A stretch of DNA of 64,000 nucleotides from Arthrobacter frigidicola (GCA_003602285.1 QZVU01000004.1:186001-250000); one strand, 5' to 3'; counted from the first letter of the stretch, positions 45,451-54,442 are shown. The notes: generated from the letters alone by a model not told the origin. A program made the numbers and translations.

Positions 45451-46230
45451 ATGACCGAGGATCGTCCTCCCCTCCGGGTGGCTGAAATCGCCCGGATCGG
45501 GCACCACGAGGCCATGCGGCTGGCAGCAGAGGAGAATCAGCGGTTCTCCACTCTCCTGCAGCAGCTCAGTGCCGGGGACTGGGATCGGGGGACCGACTGC
45601 ACCCGCTGGACCGTGCGGGATGTGGCCGTGCATGTCGTTGCCTCCGCCGAGGCACAGGCCTCACCCCTTGAGTTCCTGCGCCAGGCGGTGCGGGGGCGCA
45701 GGCTCACCGCGCAGATCGGCGGCCAGCATTGGGTGGACGGACTCAATGAGGCCCAGCTTCAGGCTCGACGTGACCTCGGCGCCCGGGACATCCCGGCGCG
45801 GTGGGTGAGGGCGGCCGGGGCCGCGCTCAGGTCCCGCAGGCGGCTGCCCGGGGCCATTCGCAGGCTTCGGCTGCTGCCGCTGGGCAGCATGGCCGACGTC
45901 GACTTCGGTTGGCAGCCGCTGAGCTATCTCTTCGACATCGGGTTCACCCGCGACGTCTGGATGCACCGCATCGACATCGCCCGGGCGACCGGCCGGCCGC
46001 TCAACCCGACCCGGGAACACGACGGGCGCATTGTCGAAGACATCATTGCGGAGTGGTCGACCCTCCACACCGACCCGTTCCACCTCCGACTCACCGGTCC
46101 GGCCGGCGGTACCTTCGTCCGGGACGACGACGGGAGCGCACCCCTGGAGATTGATGCCATCGACTGCTGCCGGATCCTCTCCGGCCGGGGGACGCCCGCG
46201 GGAGTGCTCGAACACCCGCTTCCGCTCTGA
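45451..46230 (+). CDS. Maleylpyruvate isomerase-family (DinB-like, mycothiol-dependent type) protein
   Basis: A 259-residue protein of the mycothiol maleylpyruvate isomerase superfamily: an N-terminal four-helix bundle with DWDRGTDCTRWTVRDVAVHVV (His metal ligand) and FTRDVWMHRIDIARATGRPL (His and Asp ligands), and a C-terminal SCP2-like domain. The third histidine pattern fits a metal site. The true reaction is not known; many members have unrelated roles. The 227-base upstream gap (45224-45450) contains TACGCT as a possible -10 box and no gene. Confidence 0.85.
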   Translation: MTEDRPPLRVAEIARIGHHEAMRLAAEENQRFSTLLQQLSAGDWDRGTDCTRWTVRDVAVHVVASAEAQASPLEFLRQAVRGRRLTAQIGGQHWVDGLNEAQLQARRDLGARDIPARWVRAAGAALRSRRRLPGAIRRLRLLPLGSMADVDFGWQPLSYLFDIGFTRDVWMHRIDIARATGRPLNPTREHDGRIVEDIIAEWSTLHTDPFHLRLTGPAGGTFVRDDDGSAPLEIDAIDCCRILSGRGTPAGVLEHPLPL

Positions 46231-46378
46231 GGTCCGGGCCCACCGCGGCGACGCCCGCACTTGGTGGGCCCGGCCGCTGCGGCATAGAGTTGAAGGGATT
46301 TCGAGTCGGGGCTTTGGGGGCAGCGGCCGGAACGGGCGCCGCTTCGGTGGGCCACCTGATGCAACGGAGCAGATTACA

Positions 46379-47092
46379 GTGACGACGCCAGAGACGCCAG
46401 AGCTTCATTCGGTGAGCGCCGATGGTGGGCGCCGCATTCCGCCGGCCTCCCTGACCCGCCTCACGATCTACCTGAGGGCGCTGAACTCGCTCCTGGCCGA
46501 GGGGATCGAACGGGTCTCCTCGGAGGTCCTCGCGGACGCGGCCGGAGTCAATTCGCCGATCCTGCGCAAGGATCTTTCCTACCTCGGTTCCTACGGCACC
46601 CGGGGCGTCGGCTACGACGTGCAGTACCTGAACCGCCAGATCTCCACCGCGCTGGGTCTCACCCTCGACTGGCGGGTGGCCATCATCGGAGTCGGCAACC
46701 TCGGTCGGGCGCTGGCGGGCTATTCCGGGTTTGCTTCCCGCGGGTTCGAGATCGTCGCGCTGGTCGACGCTGACAGGATGGTTGTCGGATCGGAGGTCGG
46801 CTGGCTGCGGGTGAGCGCCGTCGACGACCTGGAGACAGTCCTGGAACGGACCCGGGCGAATATGGCGGTCCTCGCGGTGCCGGCGCCGGTCGCCCAACAG
46901 CTGTGCGACCGCCTGGTGGCAAGCGGGATCACCAGCATCCTCAGCTTCGCCCCCGTTGTGCTGCAGGTCCCTCCGCACGTCCAGCTGCGGAAGGTCGACA
47001 TGTCAACGGAGCTCCAGATTCTTGCCTACCACGCCCAGCGGGCGCAGGATGCGGTCATCGAGTCGATCACCGACGCCCGCTCGGCGCAGTAG
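46379..47092 (+). CDS. rex: Redox-sensing transcriptional repressor Rex
   Basis: A 237-residue NADH/NAD+ sensor. The winged helix reads IPPASLTRLTIYLRALNSLL, then NSPILRKDLSYLGSYGTRG (recognition helix), and the Rossmann core VAIIGVGNLGRALAGYSGF. The C-terminal swap helix is present. GTG at 46379 has GGAGC upstream; a long upstream frame is rejected. In Streptomyces rex precedes hemA; here hemA is not next. No clear TTGTGAA-type Rex operator was found near it. Confidence 0.95.
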   Translation: MTTPETPELHSVSADGGRRIPPASLTRLTIYLRALNSLLAEGIERVSSEVLADAAGVNSPILRKDLSYLGSYGTRGVGYDVQYLNRQISTALGLTLDWRVAIIGVGNLGRALAGYSGFASRGFEIVALVDADRMVVGSEVGWLRVSAVDDLETVLERTRANMAVLAVPAPVAQQLCDRLVASGITSILSFAPVVLQVPPHVQLRKVDMSTELQILAYHAQRAQDAVIESITDARSAQ

Positions 47093-47102
47093 GCGGCGGC
47101 TT

Positions 47103-47849
47103 TCAGTAGCGCGGAGCGGCGGGCTTGAAGTACTCGCCCGCGGGTTTCAGGTAGCACAGGACGACGCCGGCGACGACGAGGATCAGCACGAGGGTCGACA
47201 GGAGCCCGACCGGGGCGCCGCCCGCGAGGCCGAAGAGGAAGCCGAGGACGGACAGGGCGGCCAGGACGGTCAGCGTGATCCGCGCCCAGTTCTTTCCCTT
47301 GCGGATCATGAACGCGAGCAGGACGTAGAGGGCGGCGAACAGGAGCCCGACGACGACCCCAATGGTTGTGGCGATCCCGCTGATGGACTCGGGGGAAACC
47401 CCCGACCCTTCGAACTGCTCACGCTGTTGCGGGGTCAGGCTGGCCAGGGGATCGAGCGAGCTGACGATCGTGCTGATGAGCCCGAGGACGGCCGCCGCGA
47501 GAATGAGCCAGAAGGCCAGAACGACCCGCTGGGGTGCGGGTCCCTTGGCGGTGGCGGGCATCGAGGCCGAGCCAGGGTACGCGTAGCCGGAGGGCTGGGC
47601 CGACTGGTAGCCGTACGGCTGCTGCCCGTAACCCTGCTGCCCGGGGGAGGCCGGGGAATTCTGGCCGTAGGACTGCGGAGCGTTCTGTCCGTAGGCGGGC
47701 GGGGGGTTCTGTCCGTAAGCGGGCGGGGGGTTCTGCCCGGGGGACGGCGTCGGGTTCTGCCCGTACCGCGGCTGGCCCTCGTTTTGGCCGTACCGTGGCG
47801 CGTCCGGGTTCTGCGGGGTGGAGTTGGGGTTCTCGTCAGGTGTGCTCAT
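47103..47849 (-). CDS. Membrane protein with N-terminal YGQN-type repeats
   Basis: A 248-residue protein. The first 100 residues are Pro/Gln/Tyr/Asn-rich with at least six YGQN[P/E/A] units and resemble intrinsically disordered cytoplasmic tails. Four membrane helices follow (for example VVLAFWLILAAAVLGLISTI). No known functional domain is recognised; similar repeat-plus-four-helix proteins are common and uncharacterised in Actinobacteria. It is convergent with rex, with 10 bases between the stops and no visible terminator. Confidence 0.8.
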   Translation of the reverse strand: MSTPDENPNSTPQNPDAPRYGQNEGQPRYGQNPTPSPGQNPPPAYGQNPPPAYGQNAPQSYGQNSPASPGQQGYGQQPYGYQSAQPSGYAYPGSASMPATAKGPAPQRVVLAFWLILAAAVLGLISTIVSSLDPLASLTPQQREQFEGSGVSPESISGIATTIGVVVGLLFAALYVLLAFMIRKGKNWARITLTVLAALSVLGFLFGLAGGAPVGLLSTLVLILVVAGVVLCYLKPAGEYFKPAAPRY

Positions 47850-48099
47850 TGCCGCATCCGTTCGTCAGGCGTGCAGGGTAGGACGAGCCGGCACCTGCCG
47901 TTTCGCGGCCTGCCGGATCTTGCGTTCACCCTACCGCGCCGGCCGGCAGAGTCGAGGGTTTGATCCGGCGCGCCCGGCGCTTCGGTACCGCCGTTCCTGC
48001 CGCGTGGCTCCCGGGCCTGAACGCAGTGCGCCGCCGGCGTTCCCGAGGGCCCGCCGGCGGCGCAGTGTCAACCGGGTGGATGGGCCCGGTCGGAGTGAA

Positions 48100-48651
48100 T
48101 CAGTTGGCCGAAGGTGCCACGAAGGCGGCGTCAACCGAGATGGTGACCTTGTCGCCGACAAGCACGCCGCCGGCTTCAAGGGCAGCGTTCCAGGTCAGGC
48201 CGAAGTCCTTGCGGGAGATCGTGGTCTGGCCCGAGATGCCTGCGCGGGTGGCGCCGAAAGGATCGACAGCGACGCCGTTGAACTCGGCGTCAAGGACCAC
48301 AGGCTGGGTGATCCCGCGGATCGTGAGATCCCCGGCGATCTTGTACGTCTCACCCTTGGTCTCGACGGAGGTGGAGGTGAAGGTCATCTCCGGGAAAACC
48401 TCGGCGTCGAAGAAGTCGGCGCTGCGCACGTGGGCATCGCGGTTTTCGTCACCGGACTGGAAGGACACGGTCTTGATGGTGGCGGTGACCTTTGAATCCT
48501 CGAGCGAGGAACCGACGACCATGGTGGCGTCGACGTCTGCGAAGCTGCCGCGTACCTTGCTGATGCCCGCGTGGCGGACGGTGAAGCCGATCTCGCTGTG
48601 CGAGGGGTCGAAGGACCAGGTGCCGTGGGTGAGGCCTGTGGGGATGCTCAT
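48100..48651 (-). CDS. YceI family protein
   Basis: A 183-residue lipocalin-like barrel protein that binds isoprenoid-type ligands. It starts with HGTWSFDPSHSEIGFTVRHA, the YceI opening, and contains RSADFFDAEVFPEMTFTST and ISRKDFGLTW. No signal peptide is visible, so it would act in the cytoplasm. AAGGAG precedes ATG (48649-48651). An inverted repeat lies 43-62 bases upstream. The 250-base gap on its 3' side (47850-48099) holds no gene. Confidence 0.93.
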   Translation of the reverse strand: MSIPTGLTHGTWSFDPSHSEIGFTVRHAGISKVRGSFADVDATMVVGSSLEDSKVTATIKTVSFQSGDENRDAHVRSADFFDAEVFPEMTFTSTSVETKGETYKIAGDLTIRGITQPVVLDAEFNGVAVDPFGATRAGISGQTTISRKDFGLTWNAALEAGGVLVGDKVTISVDAAFVAPSAN

Positions 48652-48693
48652 GAATGTTTCTCCTTGATGGAAGCGGAAGGCTTGTAACTATGT

Positions 48694-48713
48694 AAACATG
48701 TTTTTGCATGTTT
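48694..48713. promoter_or_regulatory. Perfect inverted repeat upstream of yceI-type gene
   Basis: AAACATG (48694-48700), six-base spacer, CATGTTT (48707-48713). Seven-base arms, symmetric, AT-rich in a GC-rich genome, 43 bases before the YceI start; likely an operator, of MarR size. No regulator gene is adjacent. Confidence 0.55.
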
Positions 48714-48826
48714 TATTCCCCGGGGGTGGTCCGGCTCCGGGGCGCCCTCCGAGAATCCGGACGCTGCCGCGGTGAAACGGGCCGTCCGGATTTAGTCCGG
48801 TGGCGGAACTCTGAGAAACTAGGCAG

Positions 48827-49498
48827 ATGCCCCTTGCAACCGTCCACCTGGTGCGCCATGGTGAGGTCCACAACCCCGAGGGCGTCCTCTACGGCCGCCT
48901 CCCCGAGTTCCACCTGTCCGAACTGGGACGCCGGATGGCGGACCAGATGGCCGCCCACTTCGAAAAGCGGCGCAGCGATGGGGCGAATATCGTCTACCTC
49001 GCGGCCTCCCCGCTGGTCCGGGCCCAGGAGACGGCACAGCCGCTCGGCACGGCCCTGGGCCTGCCGGTACACACCGAGGAGCGCATCCTTGAGGCCGAAA
49101 ACCGGTTCGAGGGGATGTCGAGGGTGAAGAGCAGGCTGCGGAATCCCCGGTACTGGCCCCTGCTGGCCAACCCCTTCCGCCCCTCCTGGGGGGAGCCGTA
49201 CTCCCGCCAGGTCGAGCGCGTGATGGCCGCCGTGCAGTTCGCCCGTACCCGTGCCCTGGAGCTGGGCGGCGGCGCGGACGGCCCGGTCGAGGCGGTCCTG
49301 GTCAGCCACCAGCTGCCCATCTGGGTGACGCGGCTGGCGGCCGAGCATCGCCGCCTCTGGCATGATCCCCGGCAGCGCGAGTGCACCCTGACCTCGGTCA
49401 CCTCGCTCGACTTCTCCGGCAGCGACATCACCCGCGTCCGGTACGAAGAGCCCTGCGCCGACCTGCTGCCCGGAGCGGCGAACATTCCGGGAGCATAG
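48827..49498 (+). CDS. Histidine phosphatase (phosphoglycerate mutase-like)
   Basis: A 223-residue protein with VHLVRHGEVHNPEG (catalytic RHG histidine), SPLVRAQETAQPLG and VLVSHQLPIWV (second catalytic histidine). It belongs to the two-histidine phosphatase branch rather than to true mutases. Its stop lies inside the operator-like palindrome of the next operon. By position in related genomes it forms the first gene before cytochrome c biogenesis; its substrate is unknown. Confidence 0.92.
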   Translation: MPLATVHLVRHGEVHNPEGVLYGRLPEFHLSELGRRMADQMAAHFEKRRSDGANIVYLAASPLVRAQETAQPLGTALGLPVHTEERILEAENRFEGMSRVKSRLRNPRYWPLLANPFRPSWGEPYSRQVERVMAAVQFARTRALELGGGADGPVEAVLVSHQLPIWVTRLAAEHRRLWHDPRQRECTLTSVTSLDFSGSDITRVRYEEPCADLLPGAANIPGA

Positions 49499-49519
49499 TA
49501 GAATTACTACACGCTGTAG
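49496..49519. promoter_or_regulatory. Double palindrome, CopY/BlaI-like, before the cytochrome c biogenesis operon
   Basis: TAGTA-GAAT-TACTA (49496-49509) overlaps CTACA-CGC-TGTAG (49507-49519), two nested palindromes that share bases. The ACA-N-TGT core resembles cop-box/BlaI sites. It starts on the stop codon of the upstream phosphatase gene and ends 18 bases before the GTG of the TlpA-like gene. Confidence 0.5.
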
Positions 49520-49537
49520 AAATATCTGAAAGAAGCC

Positions 49538-50158
49538 GTGAAGCCTCCGATCCCCGCCCTGGCCCGCCGCCCGTGGTCCGCGTTCCGCGCCGCCGCGGTC
49601 CTCGGCGTTTCCGTTTCGCTCGGCCTCGCCGGCTGCGCGGCGGACGATCCGCTGGCCCAGCAGGCCGCCGCCGGGGACAACAAGAACTACATCGCCGGGG
49701 ACGGTTCGGTCACCGAGTACGCAGCCTCCGACCGGGGGGAACCCGTCGACCTCTCCGGGACGCTTTTCGACGGCACCCAGGTGGCAAGCTCCGACTGGGC
49801 CGGCAAGGTGACCGTGCTCAACTTCTGGTACGCCGCCTGCGCCCCGTGCCGCAAGGAGGCCCCTGACCTCGTGGCCCTCTCGGATGAATTCGGGCCGCAG
49901 GGAGCGCAGTTCTACGGAGTCAACATCCGCGACGAGCGGGCGACCGCCGAGGCCTTCGAGCGGAACTTCGAGATCCCCTATCCCAGCTTCAACGACAAGG
50001 ACGGCGGCGTCCTGCTGGCGATGACGAGCTACGTACCCCCGCAGGCGGTGCCCACCACCCTGGTTCTGGACAAGGAGGGCCGCGTGTCGGCGCGAATCTT
50101 GGGGCTGGCCGAAAAGAGCACGCTCAAGGCCCTCGTCCGCGATGCGCTCGGGGAGTAA
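49538..50158 (+). CDS. TlpA/ResA-type membrane-anchored thiol-disulfide oxidoreductase
   Basis: A 206-residue lipoprotein. The signal sequence ends in GLAGC (Cys33), followed by a thioredoxin fold with the active site WYAACAPCRKEAP (Cys101, Cys104) and the cis-Pro block PPQAVPTTLVLDKEG. It reduces the CxxCH disulfide of apocytochrome c outside the membrane, with electrons from CcdA, the next gene. GTG start. First gene of the System II operon. Confidence 0.93.
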   Translation: MKPPIPALARRPWSAFRAAAVLGVSVSLGLAGCAADDPLAQQAAAGDNKNYIAGDGSVTEYAASDRGEPVDLSGTLFDGTQVASSDWAGKVTVLNFWYAACAPCRKEAPDLVALSDEFGPQGAQFYGVNIRDERATAEAFERNFEIPYPSFNDKDGGVLLAMTSYVPPQAVPTTLVLDKEGRVSARILGLAEKSTLKALVRDALGE

Positions 50159-50164
50159 GGCACG

Positions 50165-50962
50165 ATGACCCCGGCACTGGCCGCAACCGTGGGGCCCGCC
50201 CTGGCCGCCGGCAACGCCTTTGCCGACGCCGTGCTGAGCGGGTCGATGCTCCTCGCCCTCCCGGTCGCACTGCTGGCAGGGCTCGTCTCCTTCGCCTCGC
50301 CCTGCGTGCTGCCCCTCGTGCCGGGCTACCTTGGCTACGTCACCGGCCTCACCGGAGTGGACCTCGAGCAGCAGAAACGCGGCCGCATGTTCGCCGGCAT
50401 CGCCCTGTTCGTCCTTGGCTTCTCCGCGGTCTTCATGGCCTACGGCACGCTGTTCGGCCAGCTCGGGGCCTGGCTGCGCGTCTCCCAGGACTGGCTGATC
50501 CAGCTGCTGGGCATCGTGGTCATCCTGCTCGGGATCGTCTTCCTCGGCGGCTTCGCCCTGTTCCAGCGGGAAAGCAGGCTCCACGCCCGCGTCCCTGCCG
50601 GCCTGTGGGGTGCGCCCCTGCTGGGAATGACCTTCGGGCTGGGATGGGCCCCATGCATCGGCCCGACCCTCGGCGCGGTCCAGCTCCTCGCCATCTCCGG
50701 TGACGACGCGAGCGCGCTCCGGGGCGCCGTCCTCACCTTCGTGTACTGCCTGGGCCTGGGCCTGCCCTTCCTCTTCATCGCCCTGGGCATCCGGCGGGGA
50801 ATGGGCGCGCTGCGGTTCTTCCGGCGCAACCGGCTGATCCTGCAGCGCTCCGGCGGCGGCCTGCTCATCCTTGTGGGAGGGTTGATGGTCACCGGTATCT
50901 GGAACAGCTGGATCACCAGCATCCAGGACCTGCTGGTCAGCAATGTGGTCCTTCCCATCTAA
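50165..50962 (+). CDS. ccdA: CcdA-type cytochrome c biogenesis membrane protein
   Basis: A 265-residue protein with six predicted spans. Two redox cysteines lie in the conserved [17 protein letters not shown] (Cys47) and [14 protein letters not shown] (Cys164), the marks of the DsbD/CcdA family that carries electrons from cytoplasmic thioredoxin across the membrane. ATG six bases after the previous stop. A 48-base gap precedes the ResB gene. Confidence 0.95.
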   Translation: MTPALAATVGPALAAGNAFADAVLSGSMLLALPVALLAGLVSFASPCVLPLVPGYLGYVTGLTGVDLEQQKRGRMFAGIALFVLGFSAVFMAYGTLFGQLGAWLRVSQDWLIQLLGIVVILLGIVFLGGFALFQRESRLHARVPAGLWGAPLLGMTFGLGWAPCIGPTLGAVQLLAISGDDASALRGAVLTFVYCLGLGLPFLFIALGIRRGMGALRFFRRNRLILQRSGGGLLILVGGLMVTGIWNSWITSIQDLLVSNVVLPI

Positions 50963-51010
50963 TCCGTCCGCAGCACGACGCAGAAAAGCGATCCCCACGA
51001 GAAGCAGGTC

Positions 51011-52726
51011 ATGGTGAACAAGGACACGGCACGTACCAAGGGCACCGAGCCCGACGCCGCCCTGCCCGCCCTCGGATTCACCGGAACCCTGCGGTGGGCA
51101 TGGAAGCAGCTCACGAGCATGCGCATAGCGTTGTTCCTGCTGCTGCTCCTTGCCGTGGCCGCCGTTCCCGGATCGCTCTTCCCCCAGCGGTCGGCGAATC
51201 CGGCCGTCGTCACCACCTACCTCCAGGACCACCCGGACAGCGGCCCGATCCTCGACTGGTTCCAGCTGTTCGACGTGTATTCCTCGGTGTGGTTCTCCTC
51301 CATCTACCTGCTGCTGTTCATCTCCCTGATCGGCTGCGTGACCCCGCGCGCCATCGCCCACGCCAGGGCGGTCCGGGCCAAGCCGCCGGCCACCCCGCGC
51401 CGGCTCTCGCGCATGCCGGTCTACGGCACCCTGGAGATCCCCGCCGCGCAGGCGTCCGGCGCCGCCATCACCCCTGCCTCCGCCGTGGCCGACGCCGCCG
51501 CGCTGTTGAAGAAGCGCGGCTACCGCGTCGACGTGCGCGACGCGGACGGCGATCGGCCGTCGGTGGCGGCCGAGCGCGGCTTCAGCAAGGAGCTCGGCAA
51601 CCTCATCTTCCACAGCTCCCTGATCGGGGTGCTGGTCAGCGTCGCCGTAGGGGGTCTGTTCGGTTACAACGGCCAGAAGGTGATCGTCGAGGGAGACACC
51701 TTCGTGAACACCCTGGTCGGCTACGACGCCTTCACCCCCGGCACGAATTTCTCCGACGACCAGCTCGAGCCCTACTCCATCCGCCTCGACGCCTTCGACG
51801 TGCAGTTCGACCGGGCCCAGGAGAGCCACTACGGCCAGCCCCTCGACTTCACCGCAAGCCTGACCACCCAGGACGGGCCCGACGCCGAGCCCAAAAAGCA
51901 GACCCTCAAGGTCAATGCCCCCGTCGACATCGGCGGCACGAGCGTGTACCTCGTCGGCAACGGCTATGCCCCCGTGATCACCGTCCGCGACGGCGAGGGC
52001 AATATCGCCGTGCAGGGACCGGTGGTCACCATCCCCTCCGACGGGCTCTACACCTCACTCGCAGTGATCAAGGCCCCGGATGCCCGGCCTGAACAGCTCG
52101 GCTTCGTCGGATTCTTCCTTCCGACCGCCTTCGTCGATGAAAAGGGCGTCTCCTTCTCCCGCGACCCCGACCCGTTCAACCCCCAGCTCAACCTCAACTC
52201 CTACGCCGGCGACCTCGGCCTCGACGGCGGGGAACCGAAGAACGTCTACGTCCTGGACACCGACAACCTGACGGAACTGAACAGCCGCAACAGCGACAAC
52301 GGCGGCATCGTGCTGGGCCTGGGCGAGACCTACGACCTGCCCGAGGGGAAGGGGTCCATCACCTTCGACGGGCTGAAGCGCTACATCGCCGTGGACATCC
52401 ACCACGACCCGGCCCAGCTCGGGGCGCTGGTCTTTTCGGTCCTCGCCCTCGCGGGCCTGAGCGCCTCGCTGTTCATCGGCCGGCGGCGGGCCTGGGTGCG
52501 GACCGGGGAGCACCCGGACGGGCGGGTCCTCGTTGAGTACGGGCTGCTGGCCCGCGGCGAGGATCCGAGGCTCCCTGCCGAGGGCGCTGCGGTGGAGAAG
52601 CAGCTAACCAGCCACTGGCTGGCGCACCCGGACAAAGCAGGGGAAAATCAATTGCAGCCCGCCGGGGCTCCCGCCGCCGGAACGGGCGCCGGGACCGACG
52701 GCGACAACGGTAAGGACAACGAATGA
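51011..52726 (+). CDS. resB: ResB-type cytochrome c biogenesis protein
   Basis: A 571-residue protein. LRWAWKQLTSMRIALFLLLL opens the first membrane helix, followed by PGSLFPQRSANPAVVTTYL and YSSVWFSSIYLLLFISLIGC, then ERGFSKELGNLIFHSSLIGV and a large external domain, and a final helix before a hydrophilic tail of about 90 residues. It is one half of the System II heme-transfer complex (ResB/CcsB). ATG start; it overlaps the ccsB start by four bases (ATGA). Confidence 0.95.
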   Translation: MVNKDTARTKGTEPDAALPALGFTGTLRWAWKQLTSMRIALFLLLLLAVAAVPGSLFPQRSANPAVVTTYLQDHPDSGPILDWFQLFDVYSSVWFSSIYLLLFISLIGCVTPRAIAHARAVRAKPPATPRRLSRMPVYGTLEIPAAQASGAAITPASAVADAAALLKKRGYRVDVRDADGDRPSVAAERGFSKELGNLIFHSSLIGVLVSVAVGGLFGYNGQKVIVEGDTFVNTLVGYDAFTPGTNFSDDQLEPYSIRLDAFDVQFDRAQESHYGQPLDFTASLTTQDGPDAEPKKQTLKVNAPVDIGGTSVYLVGNGYAPVITVRDGEGNIAVQGPVVTIPSDGLYTSLAVIKAPDARPEQLGFVGFFLPTAFVDEKGVSFSRDPDPFNPQLNLNSYAGDLGLDGGEPKNVYVLDTDNLTELNSRNSDNGGIVLGLGETYDLPEGKGSITFDGLKRYIAVDIHHDPAQLGALVFSVLALAGLSASLFIGRRRAWVRTGEHPDGRVLVEYGLLARGEDPRLPAEGAAVEKQLTSHWLAHPDKAGENQLQPAGAPAAGTGAGTDGDNGKDNE

Positions 52727-53751
52727 AAAGCGTTAATACCGAACTGGGCGCCACCAGCGAGCTCTTCATGCTCCTGGCCTCCATCGCCTATGTGGTGGCG
52801 CTGATCTTCTTCGTGCTCGACCTGGTGAAGTCGAGCCGCACCATCGGCGCCGTCGAGGCCCGCCTGGCCGCCGGCCAGGCGCACGCCCCCGCGCAGGCAA
52901 AGGTCCTCGCCGGCGCCCGCGGCGGCGCCTCCGCGGCCGCACCTGCCGGCCCGGCCACGGCCGACACCTCGATGGACTACAGCGCCGGCCCCCGCCGGTC
53001 CTCCGCCCGCATCGCCGTGGCCCTGACCGTGGTCGCCACCGTCATCCACGGCGCCGCGGTCCTCACCCGCGGCATCGCCGCGGGCCGGGTGCCCTGGGGC
53101 AACATGTACGAGTTCTGCACCACCGGTGCGCTCGTCGTCTCCCTGATCTTCCTGATCACCCTGACCCGCAAGGACCTGCGCTTCGTCGGATCCTTCGTTA
53201 TCGGGCTCGTCGTGATCATGCTGTGCGCGGCGACGGTCGGCTTCGCCACCCCGGTCGCCAACCTGATCCCCGCGCTGCAGAGCTACTGGCTCATCGTCCA
53301 CGTCTCCATCGCCGTGGCCTCCTCGGCCCTGTTCACCCTCACCTTCGCCATGTCGGTGCTGCAGCTGATCCAGTCCTCCCGCGAAGCACGCATCGCGGCC
53401 GGCGCGCCCGACAAGGCCGGCTTCATGCGGCTCGTGCCGCCGGCGCTCAGCCTGGAGAACCTCTCCTACCGCCTCAACGCCATCGCCTTCGTCGGCTGGA
53501 CCTTCACCCTCATCGCCGGGGCCATCTGGGCCGAGGAGGCATGGGGCCGGTACTGGGGCTGGGACACCAAGGAGGTCTGGACCTTCGTGATCTGGACCGT
53601 GTACGCCGGCTACCTGCACGCCCGCGCCACCAAGGGATGGACCGGAACCCGAGCGGCCTGGCTCTCGATCGTCGGATACCTGTGCATCGTCTTCAACTTC
53701 ACCATCGTGAACATCTACTTCTCGGGGCTTCACAGCTACTCCGGCGTCTAG
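52723..53751 (+). CDS. ccsB: CcsB/CcsA-type cytochrome c-heme handling protein
   Basis: A 342-residue protein with about eight spans, including an N-terminal helix before an Ala-rich loop of 70 residues. The WWD heme-handling motif reads WGRYWGWDTKEVWTFVIW, and conserved histidines lie in WLIVHVSIAVASSAL, YLHARATKGW and YFSGLHSYSG. Partner of ResB in joining heme to apocytochrome c. The gene is followed by a strong terminator at 53781. Confidence 0.95.
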   Translation: MKSVNTELGATSELFMLLASIAYVVALIFFVLDLVKSSRTIGAVEARLAAGQAHAPAQAKVLAGARGGASAAAPAGPATADTSMDYSAGPRRSSARIAVALTVVATVIHGAAVLTRGIAAGRVPWGNMYEFCTTGALVVSLIFLITLTRKDLRFVGSFVIGLVVIMLCAATVGFATPVANLIPALQSYWLIVHVSIAVASSALFTLTFAMSVLQLIQSSREARIAAGAPDKAGFMRLVPPALSLENLSYRLNAIAFVGWTFTLIAGAIWAEEAWGRYWGWDTKEVWTFVIWTVYAGYLHARATKGWTGTRAAWLSIVGYLCIVFNFTIVNIYFSGLHSYSGV

Positions 53752-53780
53752 GCCGCGTAGGGCCCGGGCGCTACCGCAAT

Positions 53781-53829
53781 AGAAAGCCGCACCCGACCGC
53801 TCGTTGAGCGGTCGGGTGCGGCTTTTTCT
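53781..53829. terminator. Strong bidirectional intrinsic terminator after ccsB
   Basis: Arms 53783-53802 and 53806-53825 form a perfect 20-bp stem with a three-base loop (GTT), flanked by T-run on the plus side and A-run on the left, so it serves both ccsB and the convergent PLDc_N gene. Confidence 0.92.
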
Positions 53830-53878
53830 CTGCGTCGTTCGGGTCTGCGGCCGGAGGTGCGGGCCGGAAAGAGGTGGT

Positions 53879-54412
53879 TTACGGGTTGTTGGGCCGGTGA
53901 GCGCCCGTGCTGCCGGTCTCGTCGGCGTCGTCGTCGGGATCGGTGGCCGGAGCGGGGCCCGTACCGTTGGCGGGGGTGCCGCCTGCGGGGGCGCCCCCGG
54001 CGGGGGTTCCCGCTGCGGGAGCGGTGGTCCCGCCGCCCTTCGCGCCCCCCTTCGCGCCGCCCTTCGATTGGGCTTCGCGGGCCTTGAGCTCCTCTTCCTT
54101 ACGCTTCAGTTCCTGCTCGCGGGCCTGCTGCCGGCGTCGAGTCTCAAGGTTCTGCAGGAACTGAGGATCGTCATCGGGTGCGGTCGGCTGCCGCGGGGCC
54201 GGGCGGGGAGGACGGGTGCCCCGCGTCCGCCGCGGCCTGCCGAACAGGAACCACAGGCCCGCTCCAATGAGGGGCACCACCAGGATCGTGATCAGCCAGG
54301 CGGGTTTCGAGATACTGCGTACCTCGTTGGACCGGGTCATGGCGCATTCGATCAGCGCGTAGACGATGACGGCGACTCCAAGGAGCACCAGGAACAGCAA
54401 CAGGCGGGGCAT
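53879..54412 (-). CDS. Small membrane protein with PLDc_N domain
   Basis: A 177-residue protein: a first helix (LLLFLVLLGVAVIVYALIEC), a short loop, then ISKPAWLITILVVPLIGAGL and WFLFGRPRR, which is the N-terminal cardiolipin synthase (PLDc_N) two-helix domain without the catalytic part. A charged coiled-coil-like segment (RRRQQAREQELKRKEEELKA) and a Gly/Ala/Thr/Pro-rich tail follow. Function unknown; similar genes sit next to cytochrome c biogenesis and menA in relatives. TACAAT stands six bases before ATG. Confidence 0.82.
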   Translation of the reverse strand: MPRLLLFLVLLGVAVIVYALIECAMTRSNEVRSISKPAWLITILVVPLIGAGLWFLFGRPRRTRGTRPPRPAPRQPTAPDDDPQFLQNLETRRRQQAREQELKRKEEELKAREAQSKGGAKGGAKGGGTTAPAAGTPAGGAPAGGTPANGTGPAPATDPDDDADETGSTGAHRPNNP

Positions 54413-54418
54413 ACCCCA

Positions 54419-54424
54419 ATTGTA
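54419..54424 (-). promoter_or_regulatory. -10 box (TACAAT), leaderless promoter of the PLDc_N gene
   Basis: TACAAT on the minus strand, six bases before ATG; the divergent partner box is at 54431. Confidence 0.5.
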
Positions 54425-54430
54425 GGCGAG

Positions 54431-54436
54431 TAAACT
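54431..54436 (+). promoter_or_regulatory. -10 box (TAAACT), leaderless promoter of the DUF4229 gene
   Basis: TAAACT with six bases (TGGAGG) to GTG at 54443; the spacer also resembles a Shine-Dalgarno sequence. Confidence 0.5.
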
Positions 54437-54442
54437 TGGAGG

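Noticed and set aside
46231-46378. Rex operator (TTGTGAA-type) before rex
   Set aside because: No TTGTGAA/TTCACAA pair was found upstream of rex or of the cytochrome genes.
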